DNA of 10,963 nt from Spirochaetota bacterium (GTDB lineage Bacteria > Spirochaetota > Spirochaetia > B11-G9), in contig QNBL01000056.1 in NCBI GenBank assembly GCA_003641695.1, positions 1 to 10,963 on the forward strand, written 5' to 3'. The notes under the pieces were generated by a model that was not told the DNA's origin, ran no database searches, and was given only the letters and a program-made list of their open reading frames with translations. Below are positions 1-7,271 of this stretch, piece after piece. The position numbers and the translations under genes were made by a program. Numbering within the stretch: the stretch's first letter is position 1; every line of letters begins with the position of its first letter.

Positions 1-1317
1 ACTAAAAAATCCAATATTTCCGACTTTAAGGAACTTCTTGCAGGCAGGGCAGAGAATGATAAGGAAATTGCCCTGGTTTTTTCCGGCGGCGGTGGAAGAG
101 GGGCATATGAAATAGGAGTTTGGAAAGCTTTGTCTGATCTTGGTTTTAAAATAGAGGGGGTATACGGTACTTCTGTAGGTTCGATTAATGGACCGGCAAT
201 TATTATGAATGATTATAAAAAGGTCAGGGATTTGTGGTTTGATATATCTTATCTTTCAGTAATGGATATATCAACTGCAGCAGAAAATCTATTAAGGGGA
301 GATCTTAAAAAACTTTCTTTTAAAGATTACATCGATATCATAAAAAAAATCAGATCGGATAGAGGAATAGATGTTACCCCATTAAGAAAATTACTAACAA
401 ATATTATTTCTGAAGAGGAAATCAGAGCATCTGATATTGATTACGGACTTGTATTTTTTTCAGTCTCAAACCTGGAACCAAAGATGGCCTATATCGATCA
501 GATTCCTGAAGGTGAATTAATAGATTATATTCTTGCAAGTGCTAATTTCCCTTTGTTTAAAAGAGCTAAAATTAATGGAGAAACTTTTATTGATGGAGGT
601 GTTTACAGCAATGTGCCAGTTGAAATGGCTGCAAAAAAGGGGTTTCAAAATATTGTTGTTGTTGATATTGGATTACAAACGCCTATGGATATTGTGAATT
701 CTATAAAACAGAACCTTGATAAATCACTTAACCTTACCATTATTAAACCAAGAGAGCAATATGGTTCAGTTCTGACCTTTGAAAAAGAGGTATCAAAAAA
801 ATACCTCATAGAGGGATATCTTGATACAATGAAGACATATGGATATCTGGAAGGAAAGAATTATTACATCTATAGATCTGAAGATATAATTAAAAAAATG
901 TTTGACAGTCTGAATACGGAAAAACAGTATGAAGCACTTTCGCTTCTTGGAATTAATACTAATGATAAGCCAGATAGAGAAGTTTCTTATAAAGAATTTG
1001 TTTTACCTGTTTTTGAATCTGCATTTCCATCAAATATTACTACAGAAAGTATTAGTTTTGTTCTCCTGGAGAAATTAGTAAAAAAGACTGATATCGAACC
1101 TCTAACGGTGTACACACAAAATGAAATATTGAAAAAGATTGTTACCAGGACTGAAAATGAGATATTAGGCACACAAATAATAGATTTTATCAGGACCTCA
1201 CGTTATATAAAAATCATCAGGTTTCTGAAATATTTGGATGCTAATTCTTTAAATGCCAGCACAATGCCAAAAGGTTATTATGATTTTATGACGCGGTTTA
1301 ATGCTCTGCTGGATTAG
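1..1317 (+). CDS. Patatin-like phospholipase, 5'-truncated by the window edge
   Basis: Probable serine lipid acyl hydrolase of the patatin family, cleaving acyl chains from membrane lipids. The frame is open from base 1, so the start codon lies outside the window. The TTG at 130 is an internal codon, because the reading frame upstream of it carries the glycine-rich oxyanion motif GGGGRG (visible residues 29-34). The nucleophile elbow GTSVG follows with Ser58, and the DGG motif has Asp198, so the Ser-Asp dyad is complete. Patatin homology seems to end near residue 230. About 200 further C-terminal residues carry no motif I recognise. There is no membrane segment in the visible part. The gene is AT-rich, and 71 bases with no clear terminator hairpin separate it from the next gene on the same strand. 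Family assignment is firm; substrate is unknown. Confidence 0.93.
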   Translation, partial: TKKSNISDFKELLAGRAENDKEIALVFSGGGGRGAYEIGVWKALSDLGFKIEGVYGTSVGSINGPAIIMNDYKKVRDLWFDISYLSVMDISTAAENLLRGDLKKLSFKDYIDIIKKIRSDRGIDVTPLRKLLTNIISEEEIRASDIDYGLVFFSVSNLEPKMAYIDQIPEGELIDYILASANFPLFKRAKINGETFIDGGVYSNVPVEMAAKKGFQNIVVVDIGLQTPMDIVNSIKQNLDKSLNLTIIKPREQYGSVLTFEKEVSKKYLIEGYLDTMKTYGYLEGKNYYIYRSEDIIKKMFDSLNTEKQYEALSLLGINTNDKPDREVSYKEFVLPVFESAFPSNITTESISFVLLEKLVKKTDIEPLTVYTQNEILKKIVTRTENEILGTQIIDFIRTSRYIKIIRFLKYLDANSLNASTMPKGYYDFMTRFNALLD

Positions 1318-1388
1318 CAGCAAAGCTTATTTAATTTGGATCTCAAATACTTAAGCCAAAGCGTATTGTATAATTAAGGGAGGAAAGG

Positions 1389-2633
1389 ATGAAAACTTCA
1401 GGATCAGAATATTTTTTTGACTGCCACTGTCATACTATGACACTTGGACAAGTGGATATTACAGCTTTTCTTGGAAACTTGCTGAGGAATGCTGATTGGG
1501 AAGTCTTACTTGGTATAGTTGGAAGTAGCGCCAAGTCTTCAGATAAACGGATTACCAGTCATGTAAAAAATATTTTAAACCTCCTAACTCTAATGCAGAA
1601 TGACCTGGCAGGTATATTTAATACCATGGAGGATGATCTAAAGGGAGAATTCGGTGGAGAATCTCTGGTGGATGAAAATGGGCTGAAAATAAACGGGCGA
1701 ACCTATCATAAACTGGTTCTAACCCCTCTCTTGATGGATTTTAAACCGGCACCAGGAGCTGCCAGTTTGACTTACTATCCGCAACCCAGAAAAGAACTTC
1801 GAACAGTTATAAATGAATATTCTTTTGCTATTAAGCAGTACTACAAAGAAAGACCCAATGGTCTTCTCTACATTTTCCCCTTCCTTGGAATTAATCCAGC
1901 AGCCTATGCTCAAAAGGAACTGGAATCAATTATCGAAGATAGTTTCGATTTTTACCGTTTAAAAAAAAGTACTCGCAGTGTCCGTGGGTCGGGACTGCTG
2001 ACGTTGATAGCCGGTCATATTTCTCCAAAAAAAATGTTTGCCGGAATAAAACTATACCCCCCAATGGGTTTTGATCCCTGGCCGGAGGACAAGGAAGAAA
2101 GGAAAAAGGTTGAATACCTCTATTCTTATGCACAAGGAGCTTCCATACCTATTACCACCCACTGTAATGACGGTGGATTTGTCACTGTGGATTATAAACA
2201 GGCAAATAGAAACACTAATCCAGCTAGATGGGAAAAGGTACTGGAACGATTTCCCGATCTTAAGCTTAACTTCGCCCATGCAGGAGTAAATACATCTTTG
2301 CAGTTTACAAACCCGTTTGGGAAAAAGGAAAAAAGCTGGACCGAAAGGATATTTGATCTCATTGACCGCTATGAGAATGTATATGCTGATTTCTCCTTTA
2401 ACGGGATCTCTCCTAAATTCTATGAAAAGTTTTCCAGACAGCTGTCAGAGCTGGAAGAAGCAGGTAGAACCAGGTACAGGGATAGAATACTCTTTGGGAC
2501 TGACTTTATGATTAATTTAATGGCGATCAGGAGCTATAGGGATTATTACAGTATCTACGAGGATGCAGTGCTGGATATAGAGCTAAAACACCAGTTTGCT
2601 TCTGTTAATCCACCATCGTTTCTGAATTTATAG
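1389..2633 (+). CDS. Amidohydrolase-superfamily metal-dependent hydrolase (amidohydrolase 2-like)
   Basis: A 414-residue protein with the metal-ligand layout of the TIM-barrel amidohydrolases. An HxH motif (His13, His15) sits in a DCHCH context at the end of the first strand. Then come Lys221 in GIKLYPP, His258 in THCNDGG, His297 in NFAHAG and Asp372 in FGTDFM. The pattern best fits the PF04909/COG2159-like branch (decarboxylases and hydrolases). About 200 residues separate the HxH from Lys221, which is long and suggests an inserted region. The ATG at 1389 is supported by GGGAGG at 1378-1383, five bases upstream. No signal peptide is seen, so it is probably cytoplasmic. The next gene begins four bases after the stop, implying co-transcription. 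The substrate cannot be read from sequence; a lipid-derived or aromatic acid would be a guess. Confidence 0.82.
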   Translation: MKTSGSEYFFDCHCHTMTLGQVDITAFLGNLLRNADWEVLLGIVGSSAKSSDKRITSHVKNILNLLTLMQNDLAGIFNTMEDDLKGEFGGESLVDENGLKINGRTYHKLVLTPLLMDFKPAPGAASLTYYPQPRKELRTVINEYSFAIKQYYKERPNGLLYIFPFLGINPAAYAQKELESIIEDSFDFYRLKKSTRSVRGSGLLTLIAGHISPKKMFAGIKLYPPMGFDPWPEDKEERKKVEYLYSYAQGASIPITTHCNDGGFVTVDYKQANRNTNPARWEKVLERFPDLKLNFAHAGVNTSLQFTNPFGKKEKSWTERIFDLIDRYENVYADFSFNGISPKFYEKFSRQLSELEEAGRTRYRDRILFGTDFMINLMAIRSYRDYYSIYEDAVLDIELKHQFASVNPPSFLNL

Positions 2634-2637
2634 AGAT

Positions 2638-3915
2638 GTGAGAAAACAAGATTTGAACAATATATATAATTTATTATTAATTTCACAGAATTGGCTAAAA
2701 TACTATTTTTTGGTTTTTATTATCTATTCTTTTATTGGATGGATTGTCGAATCCGGGTACCGTACGATTTTGGAAAAGGGTAGATTTGTTAATTCAGGGT
2801 CCTTGTTTGGGCCATTTGTCCCCATCTACGGTTTTGGCGCAACAGCTATTCTGCTAATTAGATTGCATGTAAGTTCTTTGGCATTTCCCGTCCAAATTAT
2901 TATTTTTTCTGTAACTGCAACAGCCCTTGAATATCTGACTTCTTATATTCTGGAAAAGAAATTCTCACTGAGATTCTGGGATTATTCCAGTTATCCATTA
3001 AATATCAATGGACGGGTATGTCTTCTGTATAGTGGGTTCTGGGCACTTCTCTCAGCAATTCAAATTATTTATATTCAGTCATTTGTAGATCAATTTATAA
3101 AGAATATTCCAGTAAGACTACAAATAATTATTCCGGTTTTATTTCTTGTTTATGTTAGTCTTGATATATTTTACTCTACCCGTCTTTATCTTCGTTTTGC
3201 CAGGGTTTTATTAAATCTCAAGGGATTGAAGACAAAAAAGATATCAGGGGAAATACGCGCAAGGTTGCAGAATAGTCACCCATTGCACGAAATGAAGAGT
3301 TTCCTCCGGCCACTAAAGATATTTCCATATTTGAGAGAAGAATTTTCCGAATCGATACTTCGTTTTCCTGGTTTATCAAATATCCCCTATTTAAAAATGC
3401 TTGGAAAAAATATCCAGGATAAAATTGAAACACTAAGCTTTGAAAATAACAATACAGATATGGCAGAATTTAAAAACATTTGTAAAGATATAATAGAACA
3501 TCCGGAATATCAGAAGTTGAAAAATATTAAACATCATGACAAGGATATTTACACGCACAATCTTAAAGTTGCATGGATTTCATATCTTACAGCAAAGAAG
3601 TTAAACCTACATGTTAAAGAAATGGTCCGGGGGGCACTGCTTCATGATTTCTTTTTTTATGACTGGCGTATAAAGGGGGCAAAAGACACTTTTCTGCCTC
3701 ATGGATTTACACACCCTTTTGTGTCACGAAAAAATGCAGAAAAATTCTTTGGACATCTTACACCTATAGAGAGAGATATAATAATGAAACACATGTGGCC
3801 CTTGACAGTAGTTCCACCAAGATATTCGGAAAGTTTTCTTGTCTCTCTAATTGATAAATTTGTCGCCAGCAAGGAACTTGTTCAAGATGTTCTCTATACA
3901 AATCCTCACGATTAA
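2638..3915 (+). CDS. COG4905/PF06541 (CmpB-type) membrane domain fused to an HD phosphohydrolase domain
   Basis: The N-terminal half (about residues 20-180) has five predicted membrane helices near 22-37, 57-76, 82-104, 127-147 and 159-180. It shows the signature of the 'putative ABC transporter type IV, CmpB' family: GWIVES at 34-39, a GSLFGPFVPIYG loop at 54-65, and WDYS..PLNINGR at 114-126. The name is historical, and transport is not demonstrated. After a basic linker, residues about 285-425 form an HD domain with His307, His336-Asp337, His355, His359, His385 and Asp406, matching metal-dependent phosphohydrolases. That domain is therefore probably cytoplasmic and membrane-tethered. The chosen start is GTG at 2638. 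The ATG at 2636 is in another frame and meets TGA at once. The Shine-Dalgarno is weak, so coupling to the upstream gene is likely. The 3' end overlaps the opposing thioesterase gene by four bases. Confidence 0.85.
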   Translation: MRKQDLNNIYNLLLISQNWLKYYFLVFIIYSFIGWIVESGYRTILEKGRFVNSGSLFGPFVPIYGFGATAILLIRLHVSSLAFPVQIIIFSVTATALEYLTSYILEKKFSLRFWDYSSYPLNINGRVCLLYSGFWALLSAIQIIYIQSFVDQFIKNIPVRLQIIIPVLFLVYVSLDIFYSTRLYLRFARVLLNLKGLKTKKISGEIRARLQNSHPLHEMKSFLRPLKIFPYLREEFSESILRFPGLSNIPYLKMLGKNIQDKIETLSFENNNTDMAEFKNICKDIIEHPEYQKLKNIKHHDKDIYTHNLKVAWISYLTAKKLNLHVKEMVRGALLHDFFFYDWRIKGAKDTFLPHGFTHPFVSRKNAEKFFGHLTPIERDIIMKHMWPLTVVPPRYSESFLVSLIDKFVASKELVQDVLYTNPHD

Positions 3916-4670
3916 GAGGGCCTTTGTTCTTTCCACCTTGTCCGTAATCTGCAGATCTCTGTTTCTCCCCTAAAAAGATAGTGGAGAAACGCTTTACCGG
4001 ATACTGCGTTTGTGGATAGGGACACTATTTCCCCGTAAACAGCTTCGGCAATGAAATTGATATCAATTGAAGAGGCATAATGTAATTTCCTGAACTCAGG
4101 ATCTATCCCTTCCAAAGCCCACCTGATGTAGGCAATATTGTTTACGTGATTGTTAAGATCCAGATCTCCATAGCGGACGGTAAAGGAGAGTTCAGGAGAT
4201 GAAATTTTGTCAATCTGGGGCAGTTTTTCAAGCGGTTTATCGATCCCTGAGGGAAGTTCTTTGAAATCAAAGACTATTTCTCCCCTGGATGGAGGGACAG
4301 GTCTTCTTTTTTCTGTATCGATAAACAGCCAGTAGCTTGCACCTCTGCCTAATTCGTCTCCTGTATTTGATTCTATGATGAAATCCCTGGTAAAAAAGAA
4401 TTTCTCGCTACCCGACGGCCATGTTTTAAGGTGAATGATATCTCCTAGTGTAATCTTCCTGTCTATTTTTACTGATAATCTGCTTAAAACCCATGTCCTG
4501 TTGTTTCTCAGCAGATAATTAACCCCGAACCCCAGAGTGTCAGCATGGTTGGATGCCGCTTCCTGAATAAACTGGCAGAGAGAGTCTATGGTAAGAATAT
4601 TATGGGGATCAACTTCGTATGTGTGAACTTTGAAACTTTCAGTATGTATTCTTTTTCCTTCCATGTTCAT
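3912..4670 (-). CDS. Acyl-ACP thioesterase (FatA/FatB-like, PF01643)
   Basis: Hydrolyses acyl-ACP to release free fatty acid in the cytosol. At 252 residues it has the usual bacterial tandem-hotdog length. The first hotdog carries the family stretch QEAASNHADTLGFG (36-49), WVLSRL (60-65), a TWPSG turn (84-88) and RRP (122-124). The second carries the active-site strand with Asp171, Asn173 and His175, and Glu209 lies 38 residues after the Asp. From memory, plant FatB uses D281, N283, H285 and E319, an identical spacing, so the catalytic set appears intact. The ATG at 4670 overlaps the galE stop as ATGA; a second ATG six bases downstream is an alternative. The Shine-Dalgarno is poor (GAG within the galE tail), consistent with translational coupling. 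Chain-length specificity is unknown. Confidence 0.9.
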   Translation of the reverse strand: MNMEGKRIHTESFKVHTYEVDPHNILTIDSLCQFIQEAASNHADTLGFGVNYLLRNNRTWVLSRLSVKIDRKITLGDIIHLKTWPSGSEKFFFTRDFIIESNTGDELGRGASYWLFIDTEKRRPVPPSRGEIVFDFKELPSGIDKPLEKLPQIDKISSPELSFTVRYGDLDLNNHVNNIAYIRWALEGIDPEFRKLHYASSIDINFIAEAVYGEIVSLSTNAVSGKAFLHYLFRGETEICRLRTRWKEQRPS

Positions 4671-5680
4671 TTCTCATAACCCATGGGGTTGTTTTTCTGC
4701 CAGTTCCATGCATCTGCACACATCTCATCGATACCCCGGGAAGCTTTCCACCCCAGCTCTTTTTCCGCCTTCAAGGGTGATGCCCAGCATTCAGCTATAT
4801 CTCCGGGACGTCTCGGTGCTATGGTATAGGGGATTTTTTTACCGCTGGCTTTTTCAAATGCCTGTATCATCTCAAGTACACTGTATCCCTTTCCTGTACC
4901 CAGGTTGTAAATAGAGAGACTTCCCTTTGGGGTAATACGGGAAAGGGCCTTGACGTGGCCCTCTGCCAGATCAGTAACATGAATATAGTCTCTGACTCCT
5001 GTTCCGTCTTTTGTAGGATAATCATTTCCGAAGACAGATAAACGTTCCAGTTTTCCAATTGCTACCTGGCTAATATACGGCATAAGATTATTGGGGATGC
5101 CGTTTGGATCTTCCCCTATTGTTCCGCTTTTATGAGCTCCTACAGGATTGAAGTACCGGAGGATTATTACGTTCCAGTCTTTTTCGGCGTTGTAGAGATC
5201 GGTAAGGATCTCCTCCATCATGAGTTTTGTCCGTCCGTACGGATTAGCTGCACTCAAAGGGAAACTCTCGTCTATCGGTACTTCCTGCGGATCACCGTAA
5301 ACTGTTGCTGAAGAGCTGAAGACAATGTTCTTGACGCCGTTTTTGTTCATTGCCTCCAGGAGTGATACTGTACCGGATATGTTGTTGTGGTAATACTTAA
5401 GGGGTTTTGCAACAGACTCTCCCACAGCTTTAAATGCAGCAAAATGAATGACTGCATCATAGGTTGCAGTTTCAAAGATTCTGTTCATTGCTTCAGTATC
5501 CAGGATGCTGTTGTTGTAAAATGTAACCTTTTGGCCGGTAATCTGCATGACACGTTCAATAGCTTCGTAGCTGCTGTTGCTCAGATTATCAACAACGTGA
5601 ACCTCGTGTCCTGATTCCTGAAGAGCTATGATTGTGTGGCTTCCTATGTATCCGGCTCCGCCGGTAACAAGTATTCTCAT
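4667..5680 (-). CDS. galE: UDP-glucose 4-epimerase
   Basis: Interconverts UDP-glucose and UDP-galactose using bound NAD+, supplying galactosyl donors for surface polysaccharide or glycolipid. It has 337 residues, against 338 for E. coli GalE as I recall. The short-chain dehydrogenase fold is clear: GGAGYIGSH at 7-15 binds NAD, the SSSATVYG strand at 122-129 supplies the active-site serine, and Tyr148 and Lys152 form the YxxxK catalytic pair. The sugar-binding region RYFNPVGAH (175-183) and a C-terminal RRPGDIAECWA segment are also present. The start at 5680 is preceded by a GGGGG Shine-Dalgarno tract about seven bases away. It is the first gene of a leftward pair with the thioesterase. No galactose-utilisation genes (galK, galT) are nearby, which favours a biosynthetic role. 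Confidence 0.97.
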   Translation of the reverse strand: MRILVTGGAGYIGSHTIIALQESGHEVHVVDNLSNSSYEAIERVMQITGQKVTFYNNSILDTEAMNRIFETATYDAVIHFAAFKAVGESVAKPLKYYHNNISGTVSLLEAMNKNGVKNIVFSSSATVYGDPQEVPIDESFPLSAANPYGRTKLMMEEILTDLYNAEKDWNVIILRYFNPVGAHKSGTIGEDPNGIPNNLMPYISQVAIGKLERLSVFGNDYPTKDGTGVRDYIHVTDLAEGHVKALSRITPKGSLSIYNLGTGKGYSVLEMIQAFEKASGKKIPYTIAPRRPGDIAECWASPLKAEKELGWKASRGIDEMCADAWNWQKNNPMGYEK

Positions 5681-5707
5681 TAAATACCCCCTGTCTCATT
5701 TTTAAAA

Positions 5708-5736
5708 AGTATCTCATATTAGGATATTTTTTACAA
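5708..5736 (-). promoter_or_regulatory. Candidate promoter of galE and the thioesterase
   Basis: Read on the minus strand, TTGTAA (5736-5731) is followed by a 17-base spacer and GATACT (5713-5708). A TGA immediately before the -10 fits the extended TGn element. Transcription would start near 5701, giving a leader of about 20 bases with the G-rich Shine-Dalgarno just upstream of the ATG. Each hexamer matches the sigma-70 consensus only partly (4 of 6), so this is a plausible but unproven call in an AT-rich stretch. Confidence 0.4.
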
Positions 5737-5764
5737 TAGATTAAAAAAAGTACAAAAACAATCA

Positions 5765-5793
5765 TTGACAATCAAAAAAGAACATGCGAATAT
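5765..5793 (+). promoter_or_regulatory. Candidate sigma-70 promoter of the GlpA-like operon
   Basis: A perfect -35 TTGACA at 5765-5770 is followed, after exactly 17 bases, by GAATAT at 5788-5793, preceded by TGC as an extended TGn element. The -10 itself is poor (3 of 6), so the perfect -35, spacing and TGn carry the call. TATAGA at 5791-5796 is an alternative -10, but with a 20-base spacer. Either choice places the transcription start at or just after the ATG at 5799. The transcript would be leaderless or nearly so, in keeping with the missing Shine-Dalgarno there. Confidence 0.4.
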
Positions 5794-5798
5794 AGAGC

Positions 5799-7271
5799 AT
5801 GAAGGAAAAAAAATTTGATGTGGCGATCATTGGGGGAGGAGTTGTTGGTGCTGCCATAGCGAGAAAGCTGTCCTCCTACGATATTGCAGCTGTACTACTG
5901 GAAAAAGAGTGTGATGTTTCATTCGGAGTTTCCAAAGCAAACTCCGGGATAATACATGGCGGATTTCATCATGGCCCCGGTTATCTTAAGTCCAGGCTGG
6001 AGGTTCAGGGGAACAGGATGTTCGATCAGCTGGAAGAGGAACTTCATTTTCCTTTTAAACGCTGCGGTATTGTTGTGGCTGCTTTTTCTGAAGAGGAGAT
6101 GAAGACGGTTCAGCAGCTCTACAGAAACGGAGAGGCAAATAAAATTATAGGTTTGGAATTATGTAACAGGGCACGGATCCTTGAGCTTGAACCAAAGCTT
6201 AACCGGGATGTTGTCGGGGGACTGTATGCTCCAGCCGGGGGAATTATAGAACCCTACCGGTTTGTTTTTTCCCTTGTTGAATCGGCAGTTAAAAACGGAG
6301 TAAAACTCCTTACCGACTTTGAGGTTGTTTCTGCACAGAGGAGCAATGATCACTATGAAATAAGAAGCAGCACGGGAGATATAATCTTCAGTAAATGGGT
6401 TATAAATGCTGCAGGGCTTTTTGCAGACAGGGTTTCCTCGGTTTTTGGTGCGGAAGAGTTCAGGATTATTCCCCGTAAGGGGGAGGAGTTCCTGCTCGGC
6501 CGGGACTCCTCTTCCCGTCCGGAGCATGTGATATTTCCCGTACCCGGAGCTGTCTCCAAGGGGATTCTGGTTATCCCTACTGTGGAGGGTACCACCATGA
6601 TAGGTCCAACGGCCAGGGAGCAGGAAAGTAAGGATGATTTTTCTACAACGGAAGAAAATTTGAACAAGGTATTCAGTTCAGCCAGGAGGCTGATACCTTC
6701 CCTGTCGCAGAGGGAGATCATAACAAGTTTTGCTGGCCTCAGGCCTGCTCTTAAAGGTGGAGATTTCTATATCGGGATATCGGGACAGCAGCCGGGATTT
6801 ATTCAGGTTGCGGGAATACAGTCTCCGGGCTTAACAGCAGTGCCTGCAATAGCAGAGTATGTTAAGGACCTCCTGAAAAAAGATGGACTGGTTCTTACGG
6901 AAAAGATTGATTACGACCCCTCAATACCTGATCTGCCGAGGATACGGTATTCGGATAACAATGAGATTGACTCTCTGATAAAAGAAAATCCTGCCTTTGG
7001 AAGGATCGTCTGCAGATGCGAATCGGTCAGTGAGGCAGAAATAGTTGCTGCGGTTAGAAACGGTCATACAACTCTGGACGGAGTAAAATTCTATACCAGG
7101 GCTCAGATGGGAAAGTGTCAGGGAGGGTTCTGTACCGATCGGATAGTAAAGATTATTTCCCGGGAGACAGGGATGGATATTGGCAGTATTACAAAGCGGG
7201 GCAGGGGTACGTACCTTGCCAGGAACAGAATCGGGGATTTTGAGGTGAAAGATGAATACAGCAGAGTTTGA
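5799..7271 (+). CDS. GlpA-like FAD-dependent glycerol-3-phosphate dehydrogenase with C-terminal BFD-type [2Fe-2S] domain
   Basis: Probably oxidises sn-glycerol 3-phosphate to dihydroxyacetone phosphate, passing electrons from FAD to an iron-sulfur centre. The N-terminal DAO fold has IGGGVVGAAIAR (11-22) for FAD binding, LLEKE (33-37) at the second strand, and SKANSGIIHGG (45-55), typical of GlpA-like enzymes. A C-terminal BFD-like domain carries Cys405, Cys407, Cys440 and Cys445 in a CxC...CQGGFC pattern. At 490 residues it matches the anaerobic GlpA-like proteins found beside DUF1667 genes. The ATG at 5799 has no Shine-Dalgarno; an internal GTG eight codons on would leave almost nothing before the FAD motif, so 5799 is kept. 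It overlaps the next gene by 20 bases. No glpK or glpF is visible. A related 2-hydroxyacid substrate (LhgO-like) is possible. Confidence 0.88.
   Translation: MKEKKFDVAIIGGGVVGAAIARKLSSYDIAAVLLEKECDVSFGVSKANSGIIHGGFHHGPGYLKSRLEVQGNRMFDQLEEELHFPFKRCGIVVAAFSEEEMKTVQQLYRNGEANKIIGLELCNRARILELEPKLNRDVVGGLYAPAGGIIEPYRFVFSLVESAVKNGVKLLTDFEVVSAQRSNDHYEIRSSTGDIIFSKWVINAAGLFADRVSSVFGAEEFRIIPRKGEEFLLGRDSSSRPEHVIFPVPGAVSKGILVIPTVEGTTMIGPTAREQESKDDFSTTEENLNKVFSSARRLIPSLSQREIITSFAGLRPALKGGDFYIGISGQQPGFIQVAGIQSPGLTAVPAIAEYVKDLLKKDGLVLTEKIDYDPSIPDLPRIRYSDNNEIDSLIKENPAFGRIVCRCESVSEAEIVAAVRNGHTTLDGVKFYTRAQMGKCQGGFCTDRIVKIISRETGMDIGSITKRGRGTYLARNRIGDFEVKDEYSRV

Noticed and set aside
130..1317. TTG at 130 as the start of the phospholipase
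   Set aside because: The frame is open upstream to base 1 and encodes the GGGGRG oxyanion motif at visible residues 29-34. A start at 130 would delete an essential catalytic element.
1369..1374. Perfect TATAAT before the amidohydrolase gene
   Set aside because: No acceptable -35 lies 16-18 bases upstream, and a start about seven bases downstream would fall inside the GGGAGG ribosome binding site at 1378-1383. In this AT-rich gap it may be chance, so it is not listed as a promoter.
5681..5798. Riboswitch or regulatory RNA in the divergent intergenic region
   Set aside because: The region is only 118 bases, AT-rich and without conserved-looking stems. Both candidate promoters would leave leaders of about 0-20 bases.
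6159..6721. Long minus-strand frames inside the GlpA-like gene (also 6921-7379 and 7891-8409)
   Set aside because: They lie opposite well-supported genes, show no family motif and lack ribosome binding sites; they are shadows of the coding strand.
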